A stretch of DNA of 64,000 nt, taken from NCBI GenBank assembly GCA_964473525.1, contig CAYYPK010000010.1:1-64000 (forward strand), in the 5' to 3' direction. The stretch is from GCA-2687025 sp964473525. GTDB lineage: Bacteria; Poribacteria; WGA-4E; GCA-2687025. The position numbers and the translations under genes were made by a program. Below the pieces are notes generated by a model. It was given only the letters and a program-made list of their open reading frames with translations, made no database searches and was not told the DNA's origin. Below are positions 52,345 to 61,332 of the stretch, piece after piece; position 1 is the stretch's first letter; each line of letters begins with the position of its first letter.

Positions 52345-53763
52345 ATGCCAAGGGTACTGGTCGTCGACGATGACCGCACGCAGCGCGCGCTCCTGCAACG
52401 GTTCCTCAGAAGCGACGGCTACGACGTCGAGCTCGCCGAGGACGGCGCCGCCGCACTCGAACTTGTGCAGAGCATGCCGATAGATGTCGTCCTCACCGAC
52501 ATGCGCATGCCCGGAATGAACGGGCGCGAGCTACTGACTCGCCTCCAAGCGCTCGACGCGTCTCTCCCCGTCATCGTGATGACAGCGTTCACGGACCTGC
52601 AGGACGCCGTGGACCTGGTCACCCGCGAGGGGGCCGCGTACTACATACAGAAGCCGATCCAGGACATGAAGGTTCTGCGCGAGGAAATCAGCCGCGCCGT
52701 CGGCGATACGGACGACACGGAACCGGGCGAGCCGTCCACGGATGCGGGGGAGGCTGACACGTCGCAGTTCTCGGCCATCGTGGGCGACAGTCTTCCGATG
52801 CAGCGCCTGCTCCGGGAGATGCGCCGCCTGGCGCCCATCCTCGGCGGGCCGGCGACCGTCCTCGTCACGGGAGAGAGCGGAACGGGTAAGGAGCTCGTCG
52901 CCAACGCGCTGCATGGGGTGGGGCCGCGCGCCGCGAAGCCGTTCGTCGCGGTGAATTGCGCCGCGATACCCGCCGAACTCATCGAGGCGGAGCTTTTCGG
53001 CGCCGAGAAGGGCTCCTACACGAGCTCCACGCAGACACGCATCGGCTACTTCGAGGAAGCGGACGGCGGCACGATCTTCCTCGACGAGATAGCCGAGGTA
53101 GACCCAACAATGCAGGTGAAGCTGCTCAGGGTGCTGGCGAATCGCGAATACGCCAGAATCGGCTCCAGCAAGCCACACGCGGCGGACGTGTGCGTCATCG
53201 CCGCGACCAACAAGAACCTCGAGGAGGAAGTGCGGCAGGGCGGATTCCGCGAGGACCTCTTCTATCGCCTGAACGTCTTCCGCCTGCACGCCCCGCCGTT
53301 GCGCGACCGGCGCGAGGACATCGCGGCCTTGGCAACACATCTGCTACGGCGGTTCACCACCGAATTCGGCCTGCCCGAGAAGTCGCTGACCGAGGACGCG
53401 CTGGCGACGCTGCGACGCTTCAGCTGGCCAGGCAACGTGCGGCAGTTGGACCACTACCTGCAGCAGACCGTCGTCATGAGCGACAACGACGCGATCGGCG
53501 TCGACGATCTGCCCGCCGAGAGGGACGAGTCCGCGGCGGAACCGAACTTCCTGGCCGAGCTGCTCGAGCGTGACCTATCGCTCGAGGATGTCGAGCGGCA
53601 TCTCATCCTCGCCGCCTTGGAACGCGCGGGCGGGGTACAGACGAAGGCGGCGGATCTGCTGGGGGTCTCGCGGCGAACGCTCCAGTACCGGATGGAGAAG
53701 CACGAGATCGCCAGCGACACCTTCCGCGGTGGCCAGGCGACAGACGAGGATCCCAACCGATGA
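52345..53763 (+). CDS. NtrC-family response regulator with altered sigma-54 contact loop
   Basis: The 472-residue protein has a receiver domain (Asp52 phosphorylation site, Thr80, Lys103). An AAA+ domain follows, with Walker A GESGTGKE (176-183) and Walker B TIFLDEI (243-249). The C-terminus is a Fis-type helix-turn-helix (KAADLLGVSRRTLQYRMEK). The loop that contacts sigma-54, normally GAFTGA, reads GSYTSS at 223-228 (53011-53028). Such a change usually abolishes sigma-54 activation, so the protein may work with another sigma factor or only as a DNA-binding regulator. It is paired with the kinase encoded just upstream. Confidence 0.92.
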   Translation: MPRVLVVDDDRTQRALLQRFLRSDGYDVELAEDGAAALELVQSMPIDVVLTDMRMPGMNGRELLTRLQALDASLPVIVMTAFTDLQDAVDLVTREGAAYYIQKPIQDMKVLREEISRAVGDTDDTEPGEPSTDAGEADTSQFSAIVGDSLPMQRLLREMRRLAPILGGPATVLVTGESGTGKELVANALHGVGPRAAKPFVAVNCAAIPAELIEAELFGAEKGSYTSSTQTRIGYFEEADGGTIFLDEIAEVDPTMQVKLLRVLANREYARIGSSKPHAADVCVIAATNKNLEEEVRQGGFREDLFYRLNVFRLHAPPLRDRREDIAALATHLLRRFTTEFGLPEKSLTEDALATLRRFSWPGNVRQLDHYLQQTVVMSDNDAIGVDDLPAERDESAAEPNFLAELLERDLSLEDVERHLILAALERAGGVQTKAADLLGVSRRTLQYRMEKHEIASDTFRGGQATDEDPNR

Positions 53764-54791
53764 GCGACCCGATGATGCGCGCGGTCCTGAAGACGGGCGC
53801 TGAGAAGGCCGACATCGTGGGCGTGCCGCGACCGACTCCCGGCGCGTCGGAAGTGCTCATACGCATCCACGCGTGCGCCATCTGCGCCTCCGACCTGGGC
53901 GGCTGGGCGAGCCCCGACATTGGTGATCGCGACCGGTCGGGGTGGAATCCCAGTCAGCCGGGCATGACGGGACACGAGTATAGTGGGGTCATCGAGGCGG
54001 TCGGCGAGGACGTGGCTAGTTCCCGCGTGGGCGAGGCCGTGTGGGTCGACCCCATCGTCGGCTGTGGCGCCTGTGCCGCGTGCGCCGAGAAGCGCTACAA
54101 CCTCTGCGCTGGCGCCGGTGTCATCTGCGGCGGTTACGCCGACTATGTGACCACGCCTGCTGACATGGCCCTGCCCGTACCCGCCGGCGTCGACATGGGC
54201 GTTGCGAGCATGATCTCGGACATGATGGGAACGCCCATGGGCGCCTCGCGCCGCGCGCGCATCCAGCCCGGCGAGACGGTCGCCGTGTGGGGCCTGGGAC
54301 CCGTGGGCCTTGGCCTCGCTCAGGGAGCGCGTATAGACGGCGCGACGACCATCGTCGGCGTTGACCTCTACCCGAACCGGCGGGAGCTCGCCCTGGATCT
54401 GGGCGCCACGCACGTGGTGGACCCAGCAGCGGAAGATCCTGTCGCCTTCGTCCGCGGGCTCACCGAGGGGCGCGGCGCCGACGTCGTGTTGCACTCTGTC
54501 GCCGCAGCGTCGGCGTCCAAGCAGGCCCTCGACGCGTTGCGACTGGAGGGTCGTATGGTCACCGTGGCGGGGTTCCCACCAGCGGGCGGGCAGAACCCGA
54601 AGAGCGTTATTGGCAACTGGGCGTGCTACCACGCCGACTTCCCGGAGTACATCGATCACCTCGTCGCGGGGGAATTCCGACTGGCGCCGTACGTCACGCA
54701 CACGTTCCCGATGGCGGAGGTCGAGGAGGCGTTCCACACGCGTCTCCACAAGCCTGAGCAGTCGCTGAAAGTCCTCGTCGAGATGGTCTAG
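53760..54791 (+). CDS. Zinc-dependent alcohol/polyol dehydrogenase (MDR family)
   Basis: The ATG overlaps the regulator stop by four bases (ATGA), and the product is 343 residues. Zn-binding features are [12 protein letters not shown] (catalytic Cys), [15 protein letters not shown], and the four-Cys structural zinc loop in [17 protein letters not shown]. The NAD site is [15 protein letters not shown]. It would oxidise a secondary alcohol or polyol. Its position after a two-component system and glycerol kinase suggests an alcohol- or polyol-responsive set, by inference. Confidence 0.9.
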   Translation: MSDPMMRAVLKTGAEKADIVGVPRPTPGASEVLIRIHACAICASDLGGWASPDIGDRDRSGWNPSQPGMTGHEYSGVIEAVGEDVASSRVGEAVWVDPIVGCGACAACAEKRYNLCAGAGVICGGYADYVTTPADMALPVPAGVDMGVASMISDMMGTPMGASRRARIQPGETVAVWGLGPVGLGLAQGARIDGATTIVGVDLYPNRRELALDLGATHVVDPAAEDPVAFVRGLTEGRGADVVLHSVAAASASKQALDALRLEGRMVTVAGFPPAGGQNPKSVIGNWACYHADFPEYIDHLVAGEFRLAPYVTHTFPMAEVEEAFHTRLHKPEQSLKVLVEMV

Positions 54792-54808
54792 CAACCGGAG
54801 CGCGTGGA

Positions 54809-55702
54809 ATGTCCCTTGTCTCGTTGCCCCTGCTCGTTGCCCTCGGAGTCTCGTCGTCGTCGCCACCGGCGCCGTTGCACGACCGCGTGGAGCATCACTA
54901 CGCCGAGAACGACGGCGTGCGCATCCACTACGTCAGCATCGGCAAGGGGCCGCTCGTCGTCATGCTCCACGGGTTCCCAGACTACTGGTACACGTGGCGC
55001 AACCAGATGGACGCCATCGCCGAGACACACCGCGTCGTCGCCGTGGACATGCGCGGCTACAACCGGAGTGACCAGCCAGAGGGTGTCGAGAGCTACGCCA
55101 TGCCGCATCTCGTGGCGGATGTCGTCGCCGTGGTGCGGCACGCCGGGGCGGAACAAGCGACCATCGTGGGGCACGACTGGGGCGGGATGGTGGCGTGGCA
55201 GACTGCGTTCGCGCATCCAGAGCTCACCGAGCGCCTAGTGGTACTGAATCTGCCGCACCCCCGTGGTCTCATGCGTGAGCTCGCCACGAATCCGCGTCAG
55301 CAGGAGAACAGCCAGTACGCCCGTGACTTCCAACAGCCTGGCGCTCACGAGCAGCTCTCGGCGGAGGGGCTCGCCGGCTGGGTCACCGACGAAGACGCGC
55401 GGGCGAAGTACGTGGAGGCGTTCGGTAGGTCGGACATGGAAGCCATGCTCAACTACTACAAGGCGAACTACCCGCGAGAGCCGTACACCGAGGATCCGGC
55501 GCCCGTCGTCAAGGCACGGATGCCCGTGCTGATGTTCCACGGCCTGGACGACCCGTACCTGCTGCACGACGCGCTCAACCGCACGTGGGAATGGCTTGAG
55601 CGCGACCTCACTCTTGTGACAATCCCGGGCGCGAACCATTTCGTGCAGCACGACGCCGCCAAACTCGTGACCGACTCCATGCGGATGTGGCTCCACAGGT
55701 GA
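54809..55702 (+). CDS. Alpha/beta hydrolase (epoxide hydrolase/haloalkane dehalogenase-like), probably exported
   Basis: The 297-residue protein starts with a hydrophobic, Ser-rich leader of about 20 residues resembling a signal peptide. The fold shows [13 protein letters not shown] with the oxyanion hole, nucleophile Asp in [10 protein letters not shown], and FHGLDDPYL. The catalytic His is in [11 protein letters not shown]. The Asp nucleophile and the HGFP motif match epoxide hydrolases. It lies 17 bases after the dehydrogenase in the same direction. Confidence 0.88.
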   Translation: MSLVSLPLLVALGVSSSSPPAPLHDRVEHHYAENDGVRIHYVSIGKGPLVVMLHGFPDYWYTWRNQMDAIAETHRVVAVDMRGYNRSDQPEGVESYAMPHLVADVVAVVRHAGAEQATIVGHDWGGMVAWQTAFAHPELTERLVVLNLPHPRGLMRELATNPRQQENSQYARDFQQPGAHEQLSAEGLAGWVTDEDARAKYVEAFGRSDMEAMLNYYKANYPREPYTEDPAPVVKARMPVLMFHGLDDPYLLHDALNRTWEWLERDLTLVTIPGANHFVQHDAAKLVTDSMRMWLHR

Positions 55703-55703
55703 C

Positions 55704-55733
55704 TTGAGCGGGCCGCGGGCGCGGGCGTACAAT
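55704..55733 (+). promoter_or_regulatory. Promoter placing the start site at the ABC gene ATG (possible leaderless mRNA)
   Basis: TTGAGC (55704-55709) and TACAAT (55728-55733) are spaced by 18 bases. The ATG at 55740 sits seven bases after the -10, where transcription would begin. No ribosome-binding site precedes the ATG. Confidence 0.5.
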
Positions 55734-55739
55734 GCGCCC

Positions 55740-56540
55740 ATGTCCCACTCCGCAAGCGTTCCCGCCGAGCCACCGGCACCCGAAGCTCCCGTCATCGCGG
55801 TCAACGGTCTGACGAAGCGATTCGGTGATCTGACCGCCGTGAACGACGTCTCCTTCTCGGTGCGGCGGGGCGAGATTCTCGGCTTGCTCGGCCCCAACGG
55901 CGCGGGGAAGACGACCACCATCCAACTCATGCTCGGTCTGACGACCCCCACGGCGGGCGCCATCACGATCTTCGGCCAGGATCTGCGCAGGCGACGTCGG
56001 CAGATACTCACGCGCGTGAACTTCGCGTCGGCCTACATATCCCTGCCTTCGAATCTGACGGTCGAAGAGAACCTCACGGTGTTCTCGCGCCTGTATGGCG
56101 TCAAGAACGCCAAGCGCCGGACCACGGAGCTGCTCGAGCTCTTCGAGATTCCGCAGACGCTCACGCAGGTGACAGGGGCGCTGTCGTCGGGCCAGATCAC
56201 CCGGCTGAACCTGTGCAAGGCGTTCCTCAACGACCCCGAGGCCCTCTTCCTCGACGAGCCAACGGCGAGTCTCGACCCAGACATCGCCGACAAGGTGCGC
56301 ACCGCGCTGGGCGAGATCCAACGCGAACGCGGCGTCACCATGGTGTACACCTCCCACAACATGCAGGAGGTGGAGGCGATGTGCGACCGTGTCATCTTCC
56401 TGTCGCGCGGGAACATCGTGGCGCAGGGAACGCCGGAGGACGTGCTCAAGACCTCGCGATCCGACTCCATGGAGGAGGTGTTCATCGCCATCGCCAGGAA
56501 CGGGGCGCTCAGGGACGTCGACGAGGAGGACGACGACTGA
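55740..56540 (+). CDS. ABC transporter ATP-binding protein
   Basis: The product is 266 residues from ATG 55740; a TTG at 55704 is in frame but overlaps the promoter. Motifs are Walker A GPNGAGKT, the family phrase LGLTTPTAGAITIFG, signature LSSGQ, Walker B ALFLDEP and the H-loop YTSHN. The subunit belongs to the ABC-2/DRA class and pairs with the permease that starts one base before its stop. The exporter substrate is unknown. Confidence 0.93.
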   Translation: MSHSASVPAEPPAPEAPVIAVNGLTKRFGDLTAVNDVSFSVRRGEILGLLGPNGAGKTTTIQLMLGLTTPTAGAITIFGQDLRRRRRQILTRVNFASAYISLPSNLTVEENLTVFSRLYGVKNAKRRTTELLELFEIPQTLTQVTGALSSGQITRLNLCKAFLNDPEALFLDEPTASLDPDIADKVRTALGEIQRERGVTMVYTSHNMQEVEAMCDRVIFLSRGNIVAQGTPEDVLKTSRSDSMEEVFIAIARNGALRDVDEEDDD

Positions 56541-57325
56541 TGTGGCGCCGTGTGACGGCCATGGTCGCCAGGTACCTCTACCTGTACCGTCGCAGCCTGG
56601 CGCGGGCGGGCGAGGTGTTCTTCTGGCCGGTCATGGACCTCGTAGTGTGGGGTTTCCTGATGACCTACCTGCGACGGCACATGCTGCCGCAGGCCATCGT
56701 CTGGCTGCTCGGAGCGATGATCTTCTGGGACGTCCTCTACCGCGCTCAACAGGCGATCACGCTGTCCATGTCCGAGGACATTTGGGCGAAGAACCTCATC
56801 AACCTGTTCATCGCGCCAATCAGCGTCTTCGAGCTGCTGCTGGCGACCTGCTTCATGGGCGTCATTAAGGCGACCATCACCATCCTCGTACTCGGCACGC
56901 TCGCGTCTGTGTTGTACGCGTTCGACATCACGACCATCGGCTACGCGCTGCTGCCGTTCATGCTGGTGCTTCTCCTCTTCGGCTGGGCTCTCGGGACGTT
57001 CACGATGGGGCTCATCCTGCGCTTCGGGAAGGCGGCCGAGGCACTAGTATGGGGCATCCCGTTCCTTGTGCAGCCGCTATCGGCGGTGTTCTACCCGGTC
57101 GACGTGTTGCCGCAACCACTCCGAGCGGCGGCGCACTGGCTGCCATCGACCTACGTGTTCGAAGGGATGCGCGCGGTCATTGCCGGCGCGCCGTTCGACA
57201 TCCAGAACCTGGGCATCGCCTTCGCGCTGAATATGCTCTACCTCGCACTCGGCTCGATGTTCTTCGCGTACATGCTGCGCGTGGTGCGCGAGCGCGGTCA
57301 CATCAGCCGGTTGGGCATGGAGTAG
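56540..57325 (+). CDS. ABC-2 type transporter permease
   Basis: Start ATG 56540 overlaps the ATPase stop by one base; the product is 261 residues. Six hydrophobic segments can be seen, including FFWPVMDLVVWGFLMTYL, LLLATCFMGVIKATITILVLG and the conserved PLSAVFYPVDVLP before HWLPSTYVFEGMRA. This matches permeases of lipopolysaccharide, polysaccharide or antibiotic exporters. It forms the membrane part of the exporter with the ATPase just upstream. Confidence 0.9.
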   Translation: MWRRVTAMVARYLYLYRRSLARAGEVFFWPVMDLVVWGFLMTYLRRHMLPQAIVWLLGAMIFWDVLYRAQQAITLSMSEDIWAKNLINLFIAPISVFELLLATCFMGVIKATITILVLGTLASVLYAFDITTIGYALLPFMLVLLLFGWALGTFTMGLILRFGKAAEALVWGIPFLVQPLSAVFYPVDVLPQPLRAAAHWLPSTYVFEGMRAVIAGAPFDIQNLGIAFALNMLYLALGSMFFAYMLRVVRERGHISRLGME

Positions 57326-57352
57326 GCGCGGCGGCGCGCGTGGGAAGTAGCC

Positions 57353-58693
57353 TTGTCAGACGAAGCGGAGCGCGACGCCGACCCCCTTGACGAACTCTCT
57401 CCCGACGCCGCCGCACAGTACCCGCGCAACTTCCGAGCGATGGCGCTGTATACCTCATTCATGCAGATGGGGTGGATCTTCAAGACCGAGAGCACCGTCG
57501 TTCCCATGTTCGTCACGTTCCTGACGACGAACCCCATGCTCATCAGCATCGTGCCGATCCTGTCGCGGCTGCCGCAGTTCCTCTCACAGTTCCTGTTCCT
57601 GGGCGTAGTCGAGCGCGCTCGTCAGAGGAAGCGCGTCCTCATCGCCGCCACGACGGTGTTCACGCTCGCGTAGGGCGGCATCGCCGCCACGCTCTGGTTC
57701 GGTGGCGGGTTGCCTGACGTCGGCCTCCTGGTCGTCTTCCTCGTGCTCTACGCCACGGGGTGGACCGCGATGGGCGTGGAGCGGGTCGCCAACCGCGTCA
57801 TGCAGTACACGCTCATCCCCACGCGCCGCCGTGGCCGCGTCTTCGGGATCGGTGGATCCGTCGGACGCTTCTCGGCTCTCATCAGTGGCGCCGTCATCGC
57901 CGACTTCATGGGCCGCGCGACGGACTTCCGTCTGAACTTCGCCCTGCTCTTCACGTGCGCGTTCGCGTTCTTCGTCGTCACGGTGCTATGCCAACTCTCG
58001 TTCAAGGAGCCCGCCCGGCCGCCCGCCGCTCCCGGGCACATGGGGCTCCGCCAGATCGCGACCGACGGATGGCGGCTCCTGCGGGCGGACGTCGACTTCC
58101 GGCGCATCTTCCTGATCGGCTCGTTCCAGTCGTTCTCGGTGAATCTGTTCGCGTTCTACGTGCCGTACGCTCGCACGTGGTCATCGGCGCCGGACTTCAC
58201 GCAGCATCTCGGCTACGCGTTGGGGAAGGGGCTTACGATCCAGCACCTCGTCGTGGGCGCGCTGTCGCTTGCGCTGGGTCTCATCGTGGACTGGAAGGGG
58301 AACCGCGTCGTCCTGCGGGGACTGTGCCTTCTCCTGGCCAACATCCCGCTCGTCATGATCCTCATCGGCCGGTACGTGCCGGTCGACGCCCGTCTGACGG
58401 CGCTCCTCGGCGTGTACGCGATGATTGGGTGCCTGCCGGTGATGGCGCGCGTGACCGGCAACTACGTGTTGGAGATCGGGCCGGCGGAGGAGCGCACGCT
58501 GTACGTCGGCATCTTCGGGTCAGGGCAGGTCATCACGCTCGCGTTCCCAGTCCTGCTGGGTGCGACGGTGAGTATCCTGAAGCGTTCGCTTGGAGCCAAG
58601 CTGGCGTACGAGGTGGTCTTCATGTCGTGCTCGGCGCTGTTCTACACGAGCGTGTTTCTCGCTTCGCGGCTTCGTGAGCCGAGGGACGCCTAA
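57353..58693 (+). pseudogene. MFS transporter gene interrupted by an in-frame TAG
   Basis: Starting at TTG 57353 (GGAAG upstream), the reading frame has about 12 membrane segments over 446 codons, but is broken once by TAG at 57671-57673. The codons on both sides keep the same frame and the same transporter sequence (FTLA-stop-GGIAATLWF). A tryptophan TGG is the simplest original codon. Genes here use TAG as an ordinary stop, so routine suppression is unlikely. It may be a pseudogene, a strain polymorphism or a base error. Transport specificity is unknown; it follows the ABC exporter by 27 bases. Confidence 0.75.
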
Positions 58694-58697
58694 CGCG

Positions 58698-60119
58698 TCA
58701 GTTCCGGTATGGCACGGTGCCGAACTCGTCTACCTCGTAGCCCCACTCCGCGAGAGACGCCGCTCCGGGCAGGAAGTCGTCGCCTCGTTCGGCGAGATGC
58801 CGGTCCAGGTCCGATTCCAGCGCCGCGAGGGTGTCCGCGTGCTCGGGCAGGCCAACGAGGTTGGCTAGCTGGTGCGGGTCGGCGGCGTTGTCGTAAAGGA
58901 GCCATGGCCCGTCGAGCGCGCGCACGTAGGTGTAGCGCGTCGTCCGTAGCCCTCGGTATTCACGCCCGGTGAGCTTCTCACGCGCGAGATCCCGGGCGGC
59001 TCCCTCGCCGAGCGCGGCGAGGTACGCCTGCGACCCAGGGGAGTTGTCGTCCGCGCGCCACTGCCCGAACGGGTGGTAGCACGCCAGAACCGTGGCGCCG
59101 TCAGACGGCGCTGCCTCGCCGCGCAGGTACCCCGAGAAGTCGCGCCCCTCGACAGTCGTGGGGATCTCCACCCCCGCCAGGCCGAGCAGCGTGGGCATCA
59201 TGTCCATCACGTCTATGGTGGTGTCCGTCACCCGCTTCGCGTCTCGCCCAAGAAGGGCTGGGTAGCGGATCAGCAGAGGGATGCGGATGCTCTCCTCCCA
59301 GGGGTTCTGCTTCTTCCACAGGCCCTGCGAACCGATCATGTCGCCGTGGTCGGACGTGAACACAAATATCGTGTCGTCCGCGATCCCCTGCTCGTCGAGC
59401 GTGTCAAGGAGGCGGCCCGCGCAGTCGTCCAGCACCGTGCAATGGGCGTAATACCCCGCGAGATCGTGCCGCGCCGCGTCCGCGACCTCCGAAGGGACGT
59501 TGGGTAGCAGGTCGATGTCATCGGCATCGTACATGTCCCGGTACGCGTCCGGCGCCGTGTGGTAAGGGGCGTGGGGCGGCCCCCACGACAGCATCAGCAG
59601 GAAGGGTCGCTCCTCGTCCCGCCCGTCGATGTAAGCGATGGCGCTGTCCGTCTGCGCGACAGCGTCGTACCCTTCCCACTTCACCTGCTCGGACGAGTCG
59701 CCCTCGTAGAACGGGGAGTTGTTGTAGTCGTGCGTGCACTCGAGCACCTGCCAGTGGTCGAAACCAAGGCGGCGTTCCGGGGGGATATAGTTGCTGCGCC
59801 CCTGCCCGTCCACGTGCCACTTGCCGATGTACGCCGTGTCGTAACCGGCGGCGGCGAACGACTCCGCGATGCTCGGCCCAGCAGGCTGTATGGGCACGTC
59901 GTTGACGAACACGCCGTGCGTTAGGGCGGTCTGCCCTGTCAGAAGGCACCCGCGAGACGGCGAGCATACGGGCACGCCCGCTACCGCGAGGGCGAAGTCG
60001 ATGCTCTCGGCAGCGAGTTGGTCGAGTCGGGGGGTCCGAACGTCAGGGTTGCCGGCGTATCCTGTCGCCTGCGCGCGCCACTGGTCGCCAAAGACGTAGA
60101 CGATGTTGGGACTTGGCAT
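58698..60119 (-). CDS. Type I sulfatase
   Basis: I used ATG 60119 (473 residues); a GTG at 60137 is in frame but overlaps the upstream gene. The sulfatase signature CSPSRGCLLTGQ (52-63) has Cys52 to be converted to formylglycine. Metal and substrate residues include FGDQWRAQATG, GKWH, DHGDMIGSQGLW and WGPPHAPYHT. No signal peptide is visible, so it should act on intracellular sulfated sugars or the gene may start further upstream. It sits five bases after the PhyH gene on the same strand, and ends convergently with the MFS gene. A matching formylglycine-generating enzyme is not within the window. Confidence 0.93.
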   Translation of the reverse strand: MPSPNIVYVFGDQWRAQATGYAGNPDVRTPRLDQLAAESIDFALAVAGVPVCSPSRGCLLTGQTALTHGVFVNDVPIQPAGPSIAESFAAAGYDTAYIGKWHVDGQGRSNYIPPERRLGFDHWQVLECTHDYNNSPFYEGDSSEQVKWEGYDAVAQTDSAIAYIDGRDEERPFLLMLSWGPPHAPYHTAPDAYRDMYDADDIDLLPNVPSEVADAARHDLAGYYAHCTVLDDCAGRLLDTLDEQGIADDTIFVFTSDHGDMIGSQGLWKKQNPWEESIRIPLLIRYPALLGRDAKRVTDTTIDVMDMMPTLLGLAGVEIPTTVEGRDFSGYLRGEAAPSDGATVLACYHPFGQWRADDNSPGSQAYLAALGEGAARDLAREKLTGREYRGLRTTRYTYVRALDGPWLLYDNAADPHQLANLVGLPEHADTLAALESDLDRHLAERGDDFLPGAASLAEWGYEVDEFGTVPYRN

Positions 60120-60123
60120 GGGC

Positions 60124-61089
60124 CTAGCGGTCTCCACGTTCGTGTAGCGGCGTCCATGGGCGGCCCGGGTGGTGCGCCCTGCCGGCGAAGAAGCGCTCGC
60201 GCATCTCGTGGAATACGGCCGCGTCGTGCACTTCCCGCGCGGGGTTCTGCGGGTCGCGGATGACGAAGTCCGCTTCGGGTGGGTAGCACGCCATTGTCAC
60301 TGGGTCGCGTTCCAGCGTGTAGTCGGAGGGATCCTCGCCCACGTTGTTGGGCGCGTCGCCATCCTGGTATCGCAGGTCCAGGCTCCAACGCACGTCCTCG
60401 GTGCGGTTGACGAAGGACGCGTGCGCGGTGAGATTGGTCAGGAACAGGACGTCGCCCTGCCGCATGGGCAACGGCACGTGCTCACCCGTCGGCAAGTCCT
60501 CGCCCGCGATCTCGAGGTAGCCGCCATGGCCGCCCGTGTAGTGGCGGGTGATACCGTCGCGGTGGCTGCCGGGTATGACGTAAAGGCACCCGTTGTTCTC
60601 GTCGACGTCGATGAGTGGCGCCCAGCAGGTCAGCACGAGCATGCTGTCGCAGTGGGCGAGGAAGTAGCCGGAGTCCTGGTGCCAGGGCACCTCGCCCCGA
60701 TCCCAGTTGGGCAGCTTCGGGCGGACACGGTACACCGATGATCCGATGATGGTCGGCCCGATGAGCGACTCTACGCACGACAGCAGCGACGGGTGGGTGA
60801 TGGCGTGGAAGATCTCGGGGCCGGTGAAGCGTCCGCTGAAGATCGGGCCCATCACCGCCCAGAGATGCTCTGGGTACCGGTCGCACATGAGAGCCAGCCG
60901 GCGCTCGAAGCTAGCGTCGGCGAACGTCTCGGTTACGGCGCCGTCCGCGTGCAGTTGAGCTATCTGCTCGTCTATGACCGTGGCGAGCGCCGATTTGACG
61001 GGTGTGAGGTCGTCCCCGGGGATGACGCCTCGCTTGATGAGGTAGCCGTCCTCGTGGAACCGCTCGACCTCGTGTGTGTCCAGAGCCAT
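60124..61089 (-). CDS. Phytanoyl-CoA dioxygenase (PhyH) family 2-oxoglutarate/Fe(II) enzyme
   Basis: Start ATG 61089 gives 321 residues. The iron ligands are His137 and Asp139 in PWHQDSGY, and distal His223 in TAHASFVNRT. IPGSHRDG is the usual loop before the second half. Such enzymes hydroxylate a carbon next to a carboxyl-type group. In uncultured marine and soil bacteria they are widely multiplied, with unknown substrates. It is transcribed first in the pair with the sulfatase. Confidence 0.9.
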   Translation of the reverse strand: MALDTHEVERFHEDGYLIKRGVIPGDDLTPVKSALATVIDEQIAQLHADGAVTETFADASFERRLALMCDRYPEHLWAVMGPIFSGRFTGPEIFHAITHPSLLSCVESLIGPTIIGSSVYRVRPKLPNWDRGEVPWHQDSGYFLAHCDSMLVLTCWAPLIDVDENNGCLYVIPGSHRDGITRHYTGGHGGYLEIAGEDLPTGEHVPLPMRQGDVLFLTNLTAHASFVNRTEDVRWSLDLRYQDGDAPNNVGEDPSDYTLERDPVTMACYPPEADFVIRDPQNPAREVHDAAVFHEMRERFFAGRAHHPGRPWTPLHERGDR

Positions 61090-61136
61090 GGATGCCCTCA
61101 CGCCTGGGAAGTGGACTCGGCTGCGCCGCGACATCG

Positions 61137-61165
61137 AGGGTAATGTGACGTTGGACGTACCGCAA
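61137..61165 (-). promoter_or_regulatory. Promoter of the PhyH/sulfatase pair
   Basis: On the minus strand TTGCGG (61165-61160) and TACCCT (61142-61137) are spaced by 17 bases, 47 bases before the ATG. Confidence 0.4.
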
Positions 61166-61236
61166 CCCGCGGCGCGCGAGTCGGCGCGGTCGCCGGCAAG
61201 CGCCGCGATGGCGTCCGTCCGGCGCCCGCGACGGGA

Positions 61237-61266
61237 TTCCGCCACCGACGCCGCTTGGGGTACAAT
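61237..61266 (+). promoter_or_regulatory. Promoter of the oxidoreductase at 61333
   Basis: TTCCGC (61237-61242) and TACAAT (61261-61266) are spaced by 18 bases, 66 bases before the ATG at 61333. The -10 is good, the -35 weak. Together with the opposite promoter it forms a divergent control region (61090-61332) without a gene. Confidence 0.45.
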
Positions 61267-61332
61267 CGCAGCGGCCCATTGGCGCGCGAAGGCGCGCGCG
61301 TACAGCAGTAGAAGAAGGCAGGAGTAGCGGCA

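Noticed and set aside
57671..57673. Amber codon reassignment or pyrrolysine insertion in the MFS gene
   Set aside because: TAG serves as normal stop for many genes here (for example ThuA-like, IolC-IolB region, GlpK), and no pyrrolysine context is known for MFS transporters.
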